The notes below the pieces were generated by a model, which was given only the letters and a program-made list of their open reading frames with translations, made no database searches and was not told the origin of the DNA. Source: an uncultured SAR116 cluster alpha proteobacterium (GTDB lineage: Bacteria; Pseudomonadota; Alphaproteobacteria; Puniceispirillales; Marisalimonadaceae). Taken from it: a stretch of 64,000 nucleotides of DNA. Below are positions 35,192 through 43,872 of the stretch, piece after piece. The stretch is from the NCBI GenBank assembly GCA_902625215.1, contig CACOAO010000003.1:1-64000 (forward strand), in the 5' to 3' direction. Positions within the stretch are counted from its first letter, which is position 1. The number at the start of each line of letters is the position of its first letter. Made by a program: the position numbers and the translations under genes.

Positions 35192-35221
35192 AAAAAAAAC
35201 CGCATCATCTAAATGCGGTTT
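35192..35221 (-). terminator. Rho-independent terminator between dctM-type gene and catabolic genes
   Basis: Read on the minus strand, AAACCGCAT, a 7-nt loop and ATGCGGTTT form a 9-bp stem followed by a run of T. It lies in the 52-bp gap between the TRAP large permease stop and the carnitine-dehydrogenase-like start, so some transcripts probably stop here and read-through supplies the three enzyme genes. Confidence 0.82.
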
Positions 35222-35231
35222 AATTAATTTT

Positions 35232-36623
35232 TTAGATTAACCGAGGTAGCCATAATGCCATTTCTGGTTCATAGATTACAAACCCAAGACCAATTAATTG
35301 TATTATAACAAATGGTATTACACCTCTATAAATGCTCAATGTTGCAACTTCTGGTGGTGCAACTCCTTTAAGATAAAATAAGGCAAAACCAAATGGTGGC
35401 GTTAGAAAAGAGGTTTGAAGATTGATAGCCATCAATACCAAAAACCACACCATAGTTTCTTTACGACCGTCAAGACCCGTTAATGCTGAAACATGATCAC
35501 CAAAATCTAAAAGAACCACTAAGGGAGCAAATATGGGAAGTATAATTAGAGTAATTTCTACCCAATCTAGAAAAAAACCTAGTAAAAAAGTCATTCCCAT
35601 CAACAGAAACAATAATCCCCAAGATCCAAGACCAGCTTTTTCAATTAACTCTTCAACAATGTAGTCTCCACCAAGAGATCTAAAAACATATGCAAAACAA
35701 GTTGCACTTAAAATAATCATAAAAACCATGGAAATTGTAAGACCAGAGGAATGTAGAACACTTCTTAACATTGGAATTGTAAATTTGTTTCCAATAATGG
35801 CTAATAACGTAGCTCCAAAGGCACCTACTGCACCGGCTTCACTTGGTGTAGCCCAACCAAGCAGAATTGATCCTTTGATTAACACTATTAGAGCAACAGG
35901 TGGAAGGAAAGCTTTTAAAACCATTTGAGGTAACTTACCTTTTTCATATTCTAGGTCACCCTCTTTTAAAGCAGGAGCAACTGTTCGATCAATAGAACAC
36001 CATACAAAAATAAATATTAAATACATCAAAGCTAATGTTAATCCAGGAATAACAGCTCCCATAAATAAGTTTCCAACGGAAACTTGCATTATGTCAGCCA
36101 TAATAATTAACATAATACTTGGAGGTATAAGAATACCTAATGTACCAGAGGCAGCTATTACTCCAGTTGAAAGTGCATGACTGTATTTGTTTTTCAACAT
36201 TGTTGGTAATGCTAATGCAGTCATCATTGTGACTGAAGCACCAATAATTCCAGTCATTGCTGCCAGAACAGTACCCATAACAGTTACTGACATTGCCAAA
36301 CCACCTGGGACTTTTCTCAGTAAAATCTGTGTTGTTCTTAACAAATCATTTGCAATACCACTTCTTTCCATCATTGTGCCCATGAAAACAAAACTAGGTA
36401 TGGCTACTAATATCAAGTTTTCAGCAGAAAATCCCCACATACGCGGTACAAAGTTAAAAAATTCAGCAATTTTAAAAACTCCAAATAAATAACCTATAAA
36501 TCCATAAGTTATAGCTACACCTCCAAGTATAAAACCGACAGGATAACCTATAAACAATAGAACACCCATGGTCAAAAACATAAAAATTGGAAGATATTCT
36601 ATGATAATATCAACAAAATCCAT
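35232..36623 (-). CDS. TRAP transporter large permease (DctM type)
   Basis: The 463-residue polytopic protein has the DctM motifs MLFIGYPVGF... replaced here by VLLFIGYPVGFILGG, then ASGTLGILIPPSIMLIIMAD, WATPSEAGAVGAFGA, FLDWVEITLIILPIFAP and TPPFGFALFYLKG. The longer length and these motifs fit the large permease partner of TakP-type binding proteins. A strong terminator follows it; the unknown four-helix protein gene precedes it by 8 bp. Confidence 0.94.
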   Translation of the reverse strand: MDFVDIIIEYLPIFMFLTMGVLLFIGYPVGFILGGVAITYGFIGYLFGVFKIAEFFNFVPRMWGFSAENLILVAIPSFVFMGTMMERSGIANDLLRTTQILLRKVPGGLAMSVTVMGTVLAAMTGIIGASVTMMTALALPTMLKNKYSHALSTGVIAASGTLGILIPPSIMLIIMADIMQVSVGNLFMGAVIPGLTLALMYLIFIFVWCSIDRTVAPALKEGDLEYEKGKLPQMVLKAFLPPVALIVLIKGSILLGWATPSEAGAVGAFGATLLAIIGNKFTIPMLRSVLHSSGLTISMVFMIILSATCFAYVFRSLGGDYIVEELIEKAGLGSWGLLFLLMGMTFLLGFFLDWVEITLIILPIFAPLVVLLDFGDHVSALTGLDGRKETMVWFLVLMAINLQTSFLTPPFGFALFYLKGVAPPEVATLSIYRGVIPFVIIQLIGLGFVIYEPEMALWLPRLI

Positions 36624-36631
36624 AATAGCAC

Positions 36632-37108
36632 CTATGCTTTCTCTTTTTTAATATTATAATTTTCAAATTCTCTGGTATATCTCTGCCAAGCAACAATCCG
36701 TGATACTCTCCACCCATATTTTACAGCAAGTAGTAACAAACTAACTAATATCATAAGTGACACAAAAGATGAGTTTTTTGATACTGCCTCGTAAAGACTA
36801 AATAAAATTACAACAGAAGGAGCTAAAGAAATAACGTATGAAGATATTAGTTCATATTTACGAATAACATTAAAAACTGAGTATATTACAGAAACAGACA
36901 AGAATAACCACACTAAATAGATGAAACTATTACTTTCCAAGACAGAGAGTAAAGCTGCCAATCCAATTATAACATATATTGAACCAACAAACACACCATA
37001 TGCTGTCAACTCATATTGAGATTGTGCCAAGGTTAATTCCTTTGCCTCTTTTAAATAGGGTGTTTTTTGTTTATCAAATATATAGCCTTGAACTTTTGAA
37101 AACCACAT
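36632..37108 (-). CDS. Uncharacterised four-helix membrane protein in the TRAP operon
   Basis: The 158-residue protein has a soluble N-terminus (MWFSKVQGYIFDKQKTPYLKEAKELTL), about four transmembrane helices between residues 32 and 135, and a basic C-terminal tail with RVSRIVAWQRYTREFENY. It does not resemble DctQ, which is encoded separately just upstream. The gene sits between the small and large permease genes, 39 and 8 bp away, so it is co-transcribed. I do not recognise the family; an accessory subunit of the transporter is a plausible inference. Confidence 0.7.
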   Translation of the reverse strand: MWFSKVQGYIFDKQKTPYLKEAKELTLAQSQYELTAYGVFVGSIYVIIGLAALLSVLESNSFIYLVWLFLSVSVIYSVFNVIRKYELISSYVISLAPSVVILFSLYEAVSKNSSFVSLMILVSLLLLAVKYGWRVSRIVAWQRYTREFENYNIKKEKA

Positions 37109-37147
37109 TATTTAACTCATCTTTTCAAAATTGATAAAATAGAGCAA

Positions 37148-37759
37148 CTATTTACTTTTATCATAATCTAAAACCATTAAATCAAGTTTCTTTTTATTAT
37201 CACCCCATATTACAGCTATAAGTTGTATCATTACGGACATACCGCCTAAGAATAAAAAGAAATAACCAACAGGAAGGAATGTTTTAATAATCCATCTATT
37301 ACTCAACCCAACTAGTGAGGCCGATACTTCTTTGATAACGTACGAATCAATCATGTAAATCCATGAGAAATAAACACAAATGAGTGTAAAAGGTAGCATA
37401 AAGAAAATGTTACCATAAAATTCTACCTTGGCTTTAGATTGAAATTGGAAATTCTCTCTTAAAAAATCAACCCTAACGTGTCTGTTGTGTGTATATCCAT
37501 ACCCCAAAACCAAGCAAAAAACTACAGTGTGAAGGTGCCATTCCATTTCTTGCATTAAAGTTGATTCGAAGAAGGAGCCAAAATTAGCCACCATAAATAT
37601 TTGTATCCATACCAACTTCCTTGCAACGACATCCCACATTGTAATGATAACCAATGGAACTAGAAGCCAAGTGCTTGCTCGACCAACTCTATTAACTATT
37701 TCACGTAAAATTTCGCTAATTGAAATTAGACCCTGCATGTTATTTTCCGTAAGTGCCAT
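37148..37759 (-). CDS. TRAP transporter small permease (DctQ type)
   Basis: The 203-residue protein has four transmembrane helices. The segment LMQEMEWHLHTVVFCLVLGYGYTHNRHVRVDFLRE is the conserved DctQ region (E-W-x-x-x and H-V-R-V-D). This longer form accompanies TakP-type transporters. A strong hairpin with a T-run separates it from the binding-protein gene upstream. Confidence 0.9.
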   Translation of the reverse strand: MALTENNMQGLISISEILREIVNRVGRASTWLLVPLVIITMWDVVARKLVWIQIFMVANFGSFFESTLMQEMEWHLHTVVFCLVLGYGYTHNRHVRVDFLRENFQFQSKAKVEFYGNIFFMLPFTLICVYFSWIYMIDSYVIKEVSASLVGLSNRWIIKTFLPVGYFFLFLGGMSVMIQLIAVIWGDNKKKLDLMVLDYDKSK

Positions 37760-37828
37760 CGGATTTCCTCGTTGTATAAATTATTAAAATTAAATTATTC
37801 ATTCGACAATAAAGCCTTAATATTGACG

Positions 37829-37863
37829 AAAAAAAGTACACCTACTTTCCAATAGGTGTACTT
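37829..37863 (-). terminator. Rho-independent terminator/attenuator after TRAP binding-protein gene
   Basis: On the minus strand an 11-bp perfect stem AAGTACACCTA / TAGGTGTACTT with an 8-nt loop is followed by TTTTT. It lies 15 bp after the dctP-type stop and about 70 bp before the dctQ-type start. Partial termination here would give more binding protein than membrane subunits. Confidence 0.85.
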
Positions 37864-37877
37864 ATATTTTTACGAAA

Positions 37878-38939
37878 TTAGTAAGTTTTAGACTTTAAAT
37901 ATGCTCTTTGTGACCAAATACTGTAGTCTTTTCTAAAAGCATTGTAACTTGCTGTAATTTCTTTGAATAAAGGATCTGAAGCTGATTTTTCTTTAACAAC
38001 TTCTTCCCAAGCTCTTTTGAACTTAGAAATTTCAGAGTCAGGCCATGTTACAAATGTAACACCTTTCTTCTCTAACTCACGCATAGCAGGAACCTGCTTA
38101 GCATCAGATCTTACAAGTGCCCACCACATTGTGTCACGACAAGCAGTATTAATGATTGCTTGTTGGGTTTTTGTTAGACCTCCCCATCCTTTTGTACTCA
38201 TTAGAAGTTCACCAATTGATGTTTGCTGGTGCCAACCTGGAAAGTAGTTGAATTTTGCTAATTGGTAAAATCCATAACTCAAGTCATGTGTAGGCATTGA
38301 AAATTCTGTGGCATCTATAACACCTTTTTCTAATGCTGGATAAATATCTCCACCTGCTAATAGCTGAGTAGAAACACCTAACTTACTCATAACCATAGCG
38401 CCAAGACCAAAGAAACGCATTTTCATTCCTTTGAGTTCTTCAACGTTATTGATTTTCTTTCTAAACCAACCTGAAGTTTCTGGAGCATGAGTAATACAGT
38501 TCAGTGCTTTTAAACCATATTCACCATAAATCCTGTCTTTTAGCTGGTTTCCTCCACCGTATTCCATCCAACCATGGTACTCACTTGCACCTGGACCAAA
38601 AGGAACAGCAGTAAAGTATGAAACTGCAGGAATCTTACCAGCATGATATCCAGGAGTTGTATAACCAGCATCTACAGATCCGTTTTTAACAGCATCCCAT
38701 ACCTCTAAAGAAGGTACAAGAGCATTTGGCTCGTGAAATCTTAATTGAACAGCTCCACCTGATATTTCCTTAACTTTGTTAGAAAAATATACAGCTGACT
38801 CTCCATTAATAGCAACCTGACTACCCCAAGTACTCTGCATTTTCCAACGTAGCTTTTCAACTGCATTTGCTGAAACTGCTACTAAACTAGTTGCGGCCAA
38901 AGCCACAGCGCCTACAAATAGGCTAGATTTGAATTTCAT
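37878..38939 (-). CDS. TRAP transporter solute-binding protein, TakP-like
   Basis: The 353-residue protein has a signal peptide ending SANA and the TakP-branch sequence: EKLRWKMQSTWGS, the segment KMRFFGLGAMVMSKLGVSTQ with the conserved ligand arginine, LLAGGDIYPALEKGVIDATEFS and YFPGWHQQTS. Characterised TakP (Rhodobacter sphaeroides) binds 2-oxoacids such as pyruvate with a metal ion; relatives bind other hydroxy- or keto-acids. GGGAGG lies 6 nt before the ATG. It is the first gene of the operon, so its promoter must lie in the 371-bp region upstream. Confidence 0.92.
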   Translation of the reverse strand: MKFKSSLFVGAVALAATSLVAVSANAVEKLRWKMQSTWGSQVAINGESAVYFSNKVKEISGGAVQLRFHEPNALVPSLEVWDAVKNGSVDAGYTTPGYHAGKIPAVSYFTAVPFGPGASEYHGWMEYGGGNQLKDRIYGEYGLKALNCITHAPETSGWFRKKINNVEELKGMKMRFFGLGAMVMSKLGVSTQLLAGGDIYPALEKGVIDATEFSMPTHDLSYGFYQLAKFNYFPGWHQQTSIGELLMSTKGWGGLTKTQQAIINTACRDTMWWALVRSDAKQVPAMRELEKKGVTFVTWPDSEISKFKRAWEEVVKEKSASDPLFKEITASYNAFRKDYSIWSQRAYLKSKTY

Positions 38940-39310
38940 AGAATTCCTCCCTAGTATATTAAAAATAAGGCTAAATTTAAAAAAGTTTAATTATTCCCCA
39001 AAGATAACCCAAACAAAAAGAAACATAACGTTTCAATATTGATTCATATATTTCGAAATTATTTTAATAAAGGCAAGAAAAAAGTAATAAAATATTAATA
39101 AATTTTTTTTGCTTGACAGCGTCATTTTTTATTTTAGTGAAATTATTTAAAAATAAAGAGTTAACAATGTGTTTGATATGTTTTTTTTTTAAAGAATAAA
39201 AGAATCTCTATCTTTTAACGATTATTTTTTTTTTGATTATTCTATTCAAAGCCTTTGATTTATATGAAATATATTAATCTTTTTTCTTGTTGATTAATGT
39301 ATTTATAAAA
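38940..39310. other. 371-bp intergenic region, largest gap in the window
   Basis: No open frame with a credible start, RNA gene or strong hairpin was seen. It is very AT-rich with several T-tracts. It must hold the promoter of the TakP-type operon (reading left) and the 3' end of the transcript coming from the epimerase gene at 39311-40120. Weak inverted repeats (TTAATC/GATTAA around 39278-39296; TCAAAG/CTTTGA around 39246-39258) are too short to call. Confidence 0.5.
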
Positions 39311-40120
39311 CTAATCATCAAAATGACCTGATGATGCAAAATATCCCCCATGGGTAGTAACTAAAGGATCTTTCGAATCAATAAACCCATCTTTTTCTTC
39401 AACTAAATTTCTAAAGTGTTCTCCATTATCTTTAGGTTTATAGCCAATGTGTTTAGCATATTTATTGTCAACTAATACCGAATCATTATTTGACACTCCA
39501 AAAATAATAGAATGCTCCACATTTGGTGTATTAATGCATGCAACAATTAAACTTCTTAAATCATTGTAACTAAGCCAGGTTGACAATATTCTGTGATCTT
39601 TTGGTTCAGCCAAACATGAATATATTCTTACTGATACAGTTTCTATTTTGTATTTATCCCAATAATATTGAGCTAATGACTCACCAAAAACTTTTGATAA
39701 TCCGTAATTACTATCAGGTCGTGGTGGCACTTTACTATCAATAACCTCTGACCTTGGATAAAAGCCTACAGTGTGAACTGAACTTGCCCATATAACCCTT
39801 TTAACATTATTTTTTCTGCAACCTTCATATAAGTTATACATACCAATTATGTTAGAGTTCAAAACATTGCTCCATGAACCTTCTATGCTTTGTCCACCCA
39901 TATGAACTACACAATCAATATTTTGTGTTAAATCTAACATTGCTTCTGCAGATGAAAGATCTGCTAGATTTACTTCTTCATTTTGAAACTTTTTAAGTAA
40001 TTTTTTTTTATCAGAGATTTTTAAAAAGTTGCAATTTTGTGATAAAGTTTTTCTTAACTGTTCACCTAAAGCACCAGCTGCTCCAGTTAATAAAATATTA
40101 TTAAATTTGTGTTTAGACAT
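39311..40120 (-). CDS. NAD-dependent epimerase/dehydratase family protein, uronate dehydrogenase-like
   Basis: The 269-residue extended-SDR protein has LTGAAGALGEQLRKTL (GxxGxxG), catalytic Ser in WASSVHTVGFYPR and Tyr/Lys in NYGLSKVFGE. Length and the SVHTVGFYPR loop resemble uronate dehydrogenases, which make aldarolactones from hexuronates. The DapA-family gene at 42972 could act on such products, but the link is only contextual. It is the last of four minus-strand genes (42876-39311). Confidence 0.8.
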   Translation of the reverse strand: MSKHKFNNILLTGAAGALGEQLRKTLSQNCNFLKISDKKKLLKKFQNEEVNLADLSSAEAMLDLTQNIDCVVHMGGQSIEGSWSNVLNSNIIGMYNLYEGCRKNNVKRVIWASSVHTVGFYPRSEVIDSKVPPRPDSNYGLSKVFGESLAQYYWDKYKIETVSVRIYSCLAEPKDHRILSTWLSYNDLRSLIVACINTPNVEHSIIFGVSNNDSVLVDNKYAKHIGYKPKDNGEHFRNLVEEKDGFIDSKDPLVTTHGGYFASSGHFDD

Positions 40121-40130
40121 TTTTTACTCC

Positions 40131-41012
40131 CTAACTTTTTTGACTTTTTATATATTCTCTCCAAAAAGTGAACAAACCTGCCGCGATTACTATTATCGAA
40201 CCTAGAATTATTTCATTCTCTAATTTTTCATTAAAATATAGAACACCAATGATTGAAACAAAAACTAATTGTAAATATGTAAATGGCTGCAATATAGAGG
40301 CTTCACTATGTTTAAAAGCATTAATCATAAGAAAATGCCCACTAGCACCCAGTATGCAAATTGCTAATAAAAATAACCAATGAGAATTTTCAATTGGGGT
40401 GTAAAAAAATGGACCTACTGAACTTAAGATAACAAATCCTGTAATTCCAGTATAAAAAAGACTCGTATCGGCGCTGTCTTCGCTAGAAACATACCTTGTC
40501 AGAATCTGATAAATGGCAAATGCAAATGCACATGCTAATGCTATTAAAGACAATGGATCAAAAACCTTTGTTCCTGGTCTTAGCATAATTAGAATACCTA
40601 TAAACCCAACTATGATTGCAGACCACCTTCTCCAACCAACTTGTTCTTTTAAAAAAAATACTGATAAGGCTGCTACTATCAACGGACAGCTGGCAAAAAT
40701 TGCATGTGTTTCTATAAGTCCTATTTTTAAAAAAAGATAATGCGCGAAACACATTTCAATAGCTAGGATAGTACCTCGAAGAATTTGAATAACTTTAAAT
40801 TTACTTTGGGATACTAGGATTATGCTCTTATTAGGCGTGCTATTAATAAAAATAACAAATAGAAATAAAAAAAAATAACGAAACATATTAATAGCAATAA
40901 CATTGTAATAATCTGTTAAATATCTAGTAAAGCCGTCCATTAATGATAAACATGAAATTGCCGCAACAATGAATAATATACCTTTGGAATTAGAAGAAAT
41001 ATTAATAGGCAT
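40131..41012 (-). CDS. EamA/DMT family transporter
   Basis: The 293-residue inner-membrane protein has about ten helices in two EamA repeats. Repeat 1 has AISCLSLMDGFTRYLTDYYNV and FFLKEQVGWRRWSAIIVGFIGILIMLRPG; repeat 2 ends QLVFVSIIGVLYFNEKLENEIILGSIIVIAAG. The pattern is that of RhaT/YddG-type metabolite exporters or importers. The substrate is unknown. It is 10 bp upstream of the epimerase gene in the same unit. Confidence 0.9.
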   Translation of the reverse strand: MPINISSNSKGILFIVAAISCLSLMDGFTRYLTDYYNVIAINMFRYFFLFLFVIFINSTPNKSIILVSQSKFKVIQILRGTILAIEMCFAHYLFLKIGLIETHAIFASCPLIVAALSVFFLKEQVGWRRWSAIIVGFIGILIMLRPGTKVFDPLSLIALACAFAFAIYQILTRYVSSEDSADTSLFYTGITGFVILSSVGPFFYTPIENSHWLFLLAICILGASGHFLMINAFKHSEASILQPFTYLQLVFVSIIGVLYFNEKLENEIILGSIIVIAAGLFTFWREYIKSQKS

Positions 41013-41034
41013 ATTTTATTCTTTCATAATTAAT

Positions 41035-41919
41035 TTAATAAAAGTTGATAGTTTTTTTTATTCCATCTTGAAGTGTGGTATATTTAAATTTACTAAAATA
41101 TTTATAAGGTTCATCTCCAATAATTTCATCAACAACACTTAAAGACTTATCATTAAATCCTATTTTTGCGGCAGGAATATTTTTTTTAATTATGGAAACA
41201 ATCTCACGAACATCTTTTGATATTCCATTGATATTGGTAGTAATTGGTCCCTTAGGACTATTCTTTAAATACATTTTAACTAGATTTGCAACATCCTCTA
41301 CATACACAAAACCAGCTCTTCCTGCAAAATCAATAGTAAATTTAACACCTTGTTTAGCTGCCTTACAAGCCAATGTCACACCTGCTGTACCACCAATCTC
41401 TCTTCCTGGACCATATAAAACATATGGACGAATTCCAAAACTAGAAATATGCTTTTCGTTAAAATAAGCTCTTGCAACACCCTCAATTGCTAATTTGTAA
41501 GCACCATAGTGAGTTTCTGGGAAAGGGATTAATTTATCTTTGATACCAAACACACCTGCACTACTCGCATAAACAATAAAGTTGATATTATATTTTTTTG
41601 CAGCTTCAAAAACATTAATTGATCCTAAAATGTTTACTTTTGCACCTAAAATAGGATTAAAACTACAATCTGGCGTCATGAGACCAGCTAAATTGATAAC
41701 ATGGTCAGCTTTTCTTAAGACATTCTCAACTTGTGCTAAATTGGTGATATCCCCTTCAACAAATTTTACTTTGTCAATATTGTTCTTTGCAATAATATTT
41801 AATAAGTTTTTGTTAATATTCAGATCGAATATTGTTATCTTATAGTTTTCTTGTAAAAGTACTTTGGTTATCCAGCTTCCTAAAAAGCCACATCCACCAA
41901 ATATAACTACTTTTTTCAT
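41035..41919 (-). CDS. NAD-dependent epimerase/dehydratase family protein
   Basis: The 294-residue extended SDR has VIFGGCGFLGSWI (GxxGxxG), Asp residues after strand 2 (FDLN) that favour NAD, VIYASSAGVFG-type Ser (reading IVYASSAGVFG) and Tyr/Lys in HYGAYKLAIEG. It is clearly distinct from the epimerase at 39311. Sugar or acyl-hydroxy substrates are typical of the family; none can be assigned. The esterase gene upstream ends 3 bp before its start. Confidence 0.88.
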   Translation of the reverse strand: MKKVVIFGGCGFLGSWITKVLLQENYKITIFDLNINKNLLNIIAKNNIDKVKFVEGDITNLAQVENVLRKADHVINLAGLMTPDCSFNPILGAKVNILGSINVFEAAKKYNINFIVYASSAGVFGIKDKLIPFPETHYGAYKLAIEGVARAYFNEKHISSFGIRPYVLYGPGREIGGTAGVTLACKAAKQGVKFTIDFAGRAGFVYVEDVANLVKMYLKNSPKGPITTNINGISKDVREIVSIIKKNIPAAKIGFNDKSLSVVDEIIGDEPYKYFSKFKYTTLQDGIKKTINFY

Positions 41920-41922
41920 TGT

Positions 41923-42876
41923 CTATTCATTTTTATTCACCATTAACTTAACTGCTTTACCAATTTCTTTAATGCAATCATGAGCTTTAGGGAAATGTTT
42001 GGAGTTAGACAAAAAGCCATGAATCTGCCCTGGGTAGAGTTTATAAGTTACTTTATTACCGAAATATTCCAATCTTTTTTTGTAAGCAAGACCCTCATCT
42101 AACAGTGGATCTAGACCAGCAGCAAATATATAAGTCTCAGGAAGATTCATTAAGTTTTTTGCGTATAATGGCGAAGCTTCCCAATTCAATGCCTCACTCT
42201 TATCATTTAGATAATGATTAATAAAGTACTTCATCGTATCATAAGTTAATGTCATTCCATCTAAGTAAATGTCCATAGATCTCATTGTTAAGGTTAAATC
42301 AACACAGGGATAAATTAATATTTGACCACGAATAGGCAATACATTTTTTTGTGCCGAGTTTATAGCTAATATAGTTGCTAAATTGCCCCCCGCACTGTCA
42401 CCACAAACAAATACATTGTTAAAGTCTATTGAAAATTCATTTTTAAGTTGTGGTAAATTATTTATTACATCTTTTACTTCTTTAACAGCGTATGGGAATT
42501 TATATTCTGGAGACAAACTATAGTCAACAGCACACACAATAATTTGTGACTCAATGCAAATGGATCTGCATGTAAAATCATGTGTATCTAAATCACCCAT
42601 TACAAAACCACCTCCATGAAAGAAAAAAATAATTGGGCTTTCGTGATTATTTTCCCATTTTTTAGGAAGATAAAACCTCAATTTGACAATTTTTTTAAAA
42701 CTATTTTGTATTTCTAAATTTATAACATCAAAAATTTGTGGAGCTTGAAGATTATCTTCTTTAAGTTGTCTTAAACGTTCTGCCCTTAAATCTTCTGGTT
42801 CTAACAAATGATGAAGTTTTGAATTGTTATTTTTTCTATTGTCTAAAAATAACTGGGTTTCACTATCAATTATCAT
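41923..42876 (-). CDS. Alpha/beta hydrolase, hormone-sensitive-lipase family
   Basis: The 317-residue protein has the HSL oxyanion motif FFFHGGGFVMGD, nucleophile Ser in CGDSAGGNLA, Asp in AGLDPLLDEG and His in GQIHGFLSNS. These are the family IV bacterial esterase marks, acting on short-chain esters. It is first in the four-gene minus-strand unit and divergent, across 95 bp, from the DapA-family gene. Confidence 0.92.
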   Translation of the reverse strand: MIIDSETQLFLDNRKNNNSKLHHLLEPEDLRAERLRQLKEDNLQAPQIFDVINLEIQNSFKKIVKLRFYLPKKWENNHESPIIFFFHGGGFVMGDLDTHDFTCRSICIESQIIVCAVDYSLSPEYKFPYAVKEVKDVINNLPQLKNEFSIDFNNVFVCGDSAGGNLATILAINSAQKNVLPIRGQILIYPCVDLTLTMRSMDIYLDGMTLTYDTMKYFINHYLNDKSEALNWEASPLYAKNLMNLPETYIFAAGLDPLLDEGLAYKKRLEYFGNKVTYKLYPGQIHGFLSNSKHFPKAHDCIKEIGKAVKLMVNKNE

Positions 42877-42971
42877 AAATCAAAATATTTCTAAAAATTA
42901 AATGTTTTTCATCTTCAAATTTATAATTATTTAAATATACTTTATAATAAAAAATATTTACAGGAGAAAAC

Positions 42972-43853
42972 ATGGCCAACCTTAGAGGTATAATTGCACC
43001 TTTTACAACTCCATTCAAAGAAAACGGTGAGATTGATTTAAATTTGATTAAGCCACAAGTTGATTGGCTAATTGAAAATGGTGTTCATGGGCTAGCAGCT
43101 GGTGGTAGTACTGGTGAAGGTCATGTTTTGAATAGAGATGAATATGTATCATTAATGAGAAAAACATCAGAGGCTCTTAATAATCGAGTACCTTTAGTAG
43201 CTGGAATAATCTCAAATTCTACTGATGAAGTTATAGCTAGAGGCAACTCTGTAAAATCATTAAATGTTGCAGCACTGCAAATTACACCACCAAGTTACTT
43301 ATTTAGACCTGACGATAATGCAATGATTAATCATTTTAGAGAAATACATGAAGAATGCCAAATTCCCATACTCATATATAATGTTGTTCCATGGTGTTAT
43401 TTATCACCTGACTTACTGTTAAAAATAATGGATGAAGTTCCAGGAGTATTGGGTGTAAAACAAAGTGCTGGAGACATGAAACTCTTTGCAGACCTTATTA
43501 GAAGAGCAAAACCTGAAAATATGATTTTTAGTGCTGTTGATGCCCTTTTATATTCATCATATCAACTTGGTGCGCCTGGATCAATTGCAGCTATTTTAAC
43601 GGCAGCACCTGGACCATCCGTTAAACTTTGGGATGCAGTTATTGCTGAAGACTGGAAAACTGGGAAAGATCTTCATGAAAAGTTAATGCCTTTGTGGGAT
43701 GCTATTGGATTGGACAATATGCCATCTTTATGTAAGTACGCACAAAAGCTTCAAGGACTAGAAAGCGGTTTAGCAAGAAGACCTACAGCACCTGCAACCG
43801 ATGAACAAAAAGAAAAGGTTAAGATTGCTCTAAAAAATCTTGATTTGATATAA
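42972..43853 (+). CDS. Dihydrodipicolinate synthase (DapA) family aldolase/dehydratase
   Basis: The 293-residue TIM-barrel has GGSTGEGHVL, the catalytic Tyr136 in IYNVVPW and the Schiff-base Lys163 in GVKQSAGD. Biosynthetic DapA has a conserved arginine and GTTGE; here GSTGEG and the linked catabolic genes suggest a catabolic member, such as a keto-sugar-acid dehydratase or a pyruvate-releasing aldolase. AGGAG lies 8 nt before the ATG. It heads a plus-strand unit with PhyH, MFS and YtoQ genes. Confidence 0.87.
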   Translation: MANLRGIIAPFTTPFKENGEIDLNLIKPQVDWLIENGVHGLAAGGSTGEGHVLNRDEYVSLMRKTSEALNNRVPLVAGIISNSTDEVIARGNSVKSLNVAALQITPPSYLFRPDDNAMINHFREIHEECQIPILIYNVVPWCYLSPDLLLKIMDEVPGVLGVKQSAGDMKLFADLIRRAKPENMIFSAVDALLYSSYQLGAPGSIAAILTAAPGPSVKLWDAVIAEDWKTGKDLHEKLMPLWDAIGLDNMPSLCKYAQKLQGLESGLARRPTAPATDEQKEKVKIALKNLDLI

Positions 43854-43872
43854 TTTATTTGGGGGTAAAAAT

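Noticed and set aside
39113-39135. TTGACA on the plus strand as a promoter
   Set aside because: No matching -10 at 16-18 bp, and no plus-strand gene follows; both flanking genes are on the minus strand.
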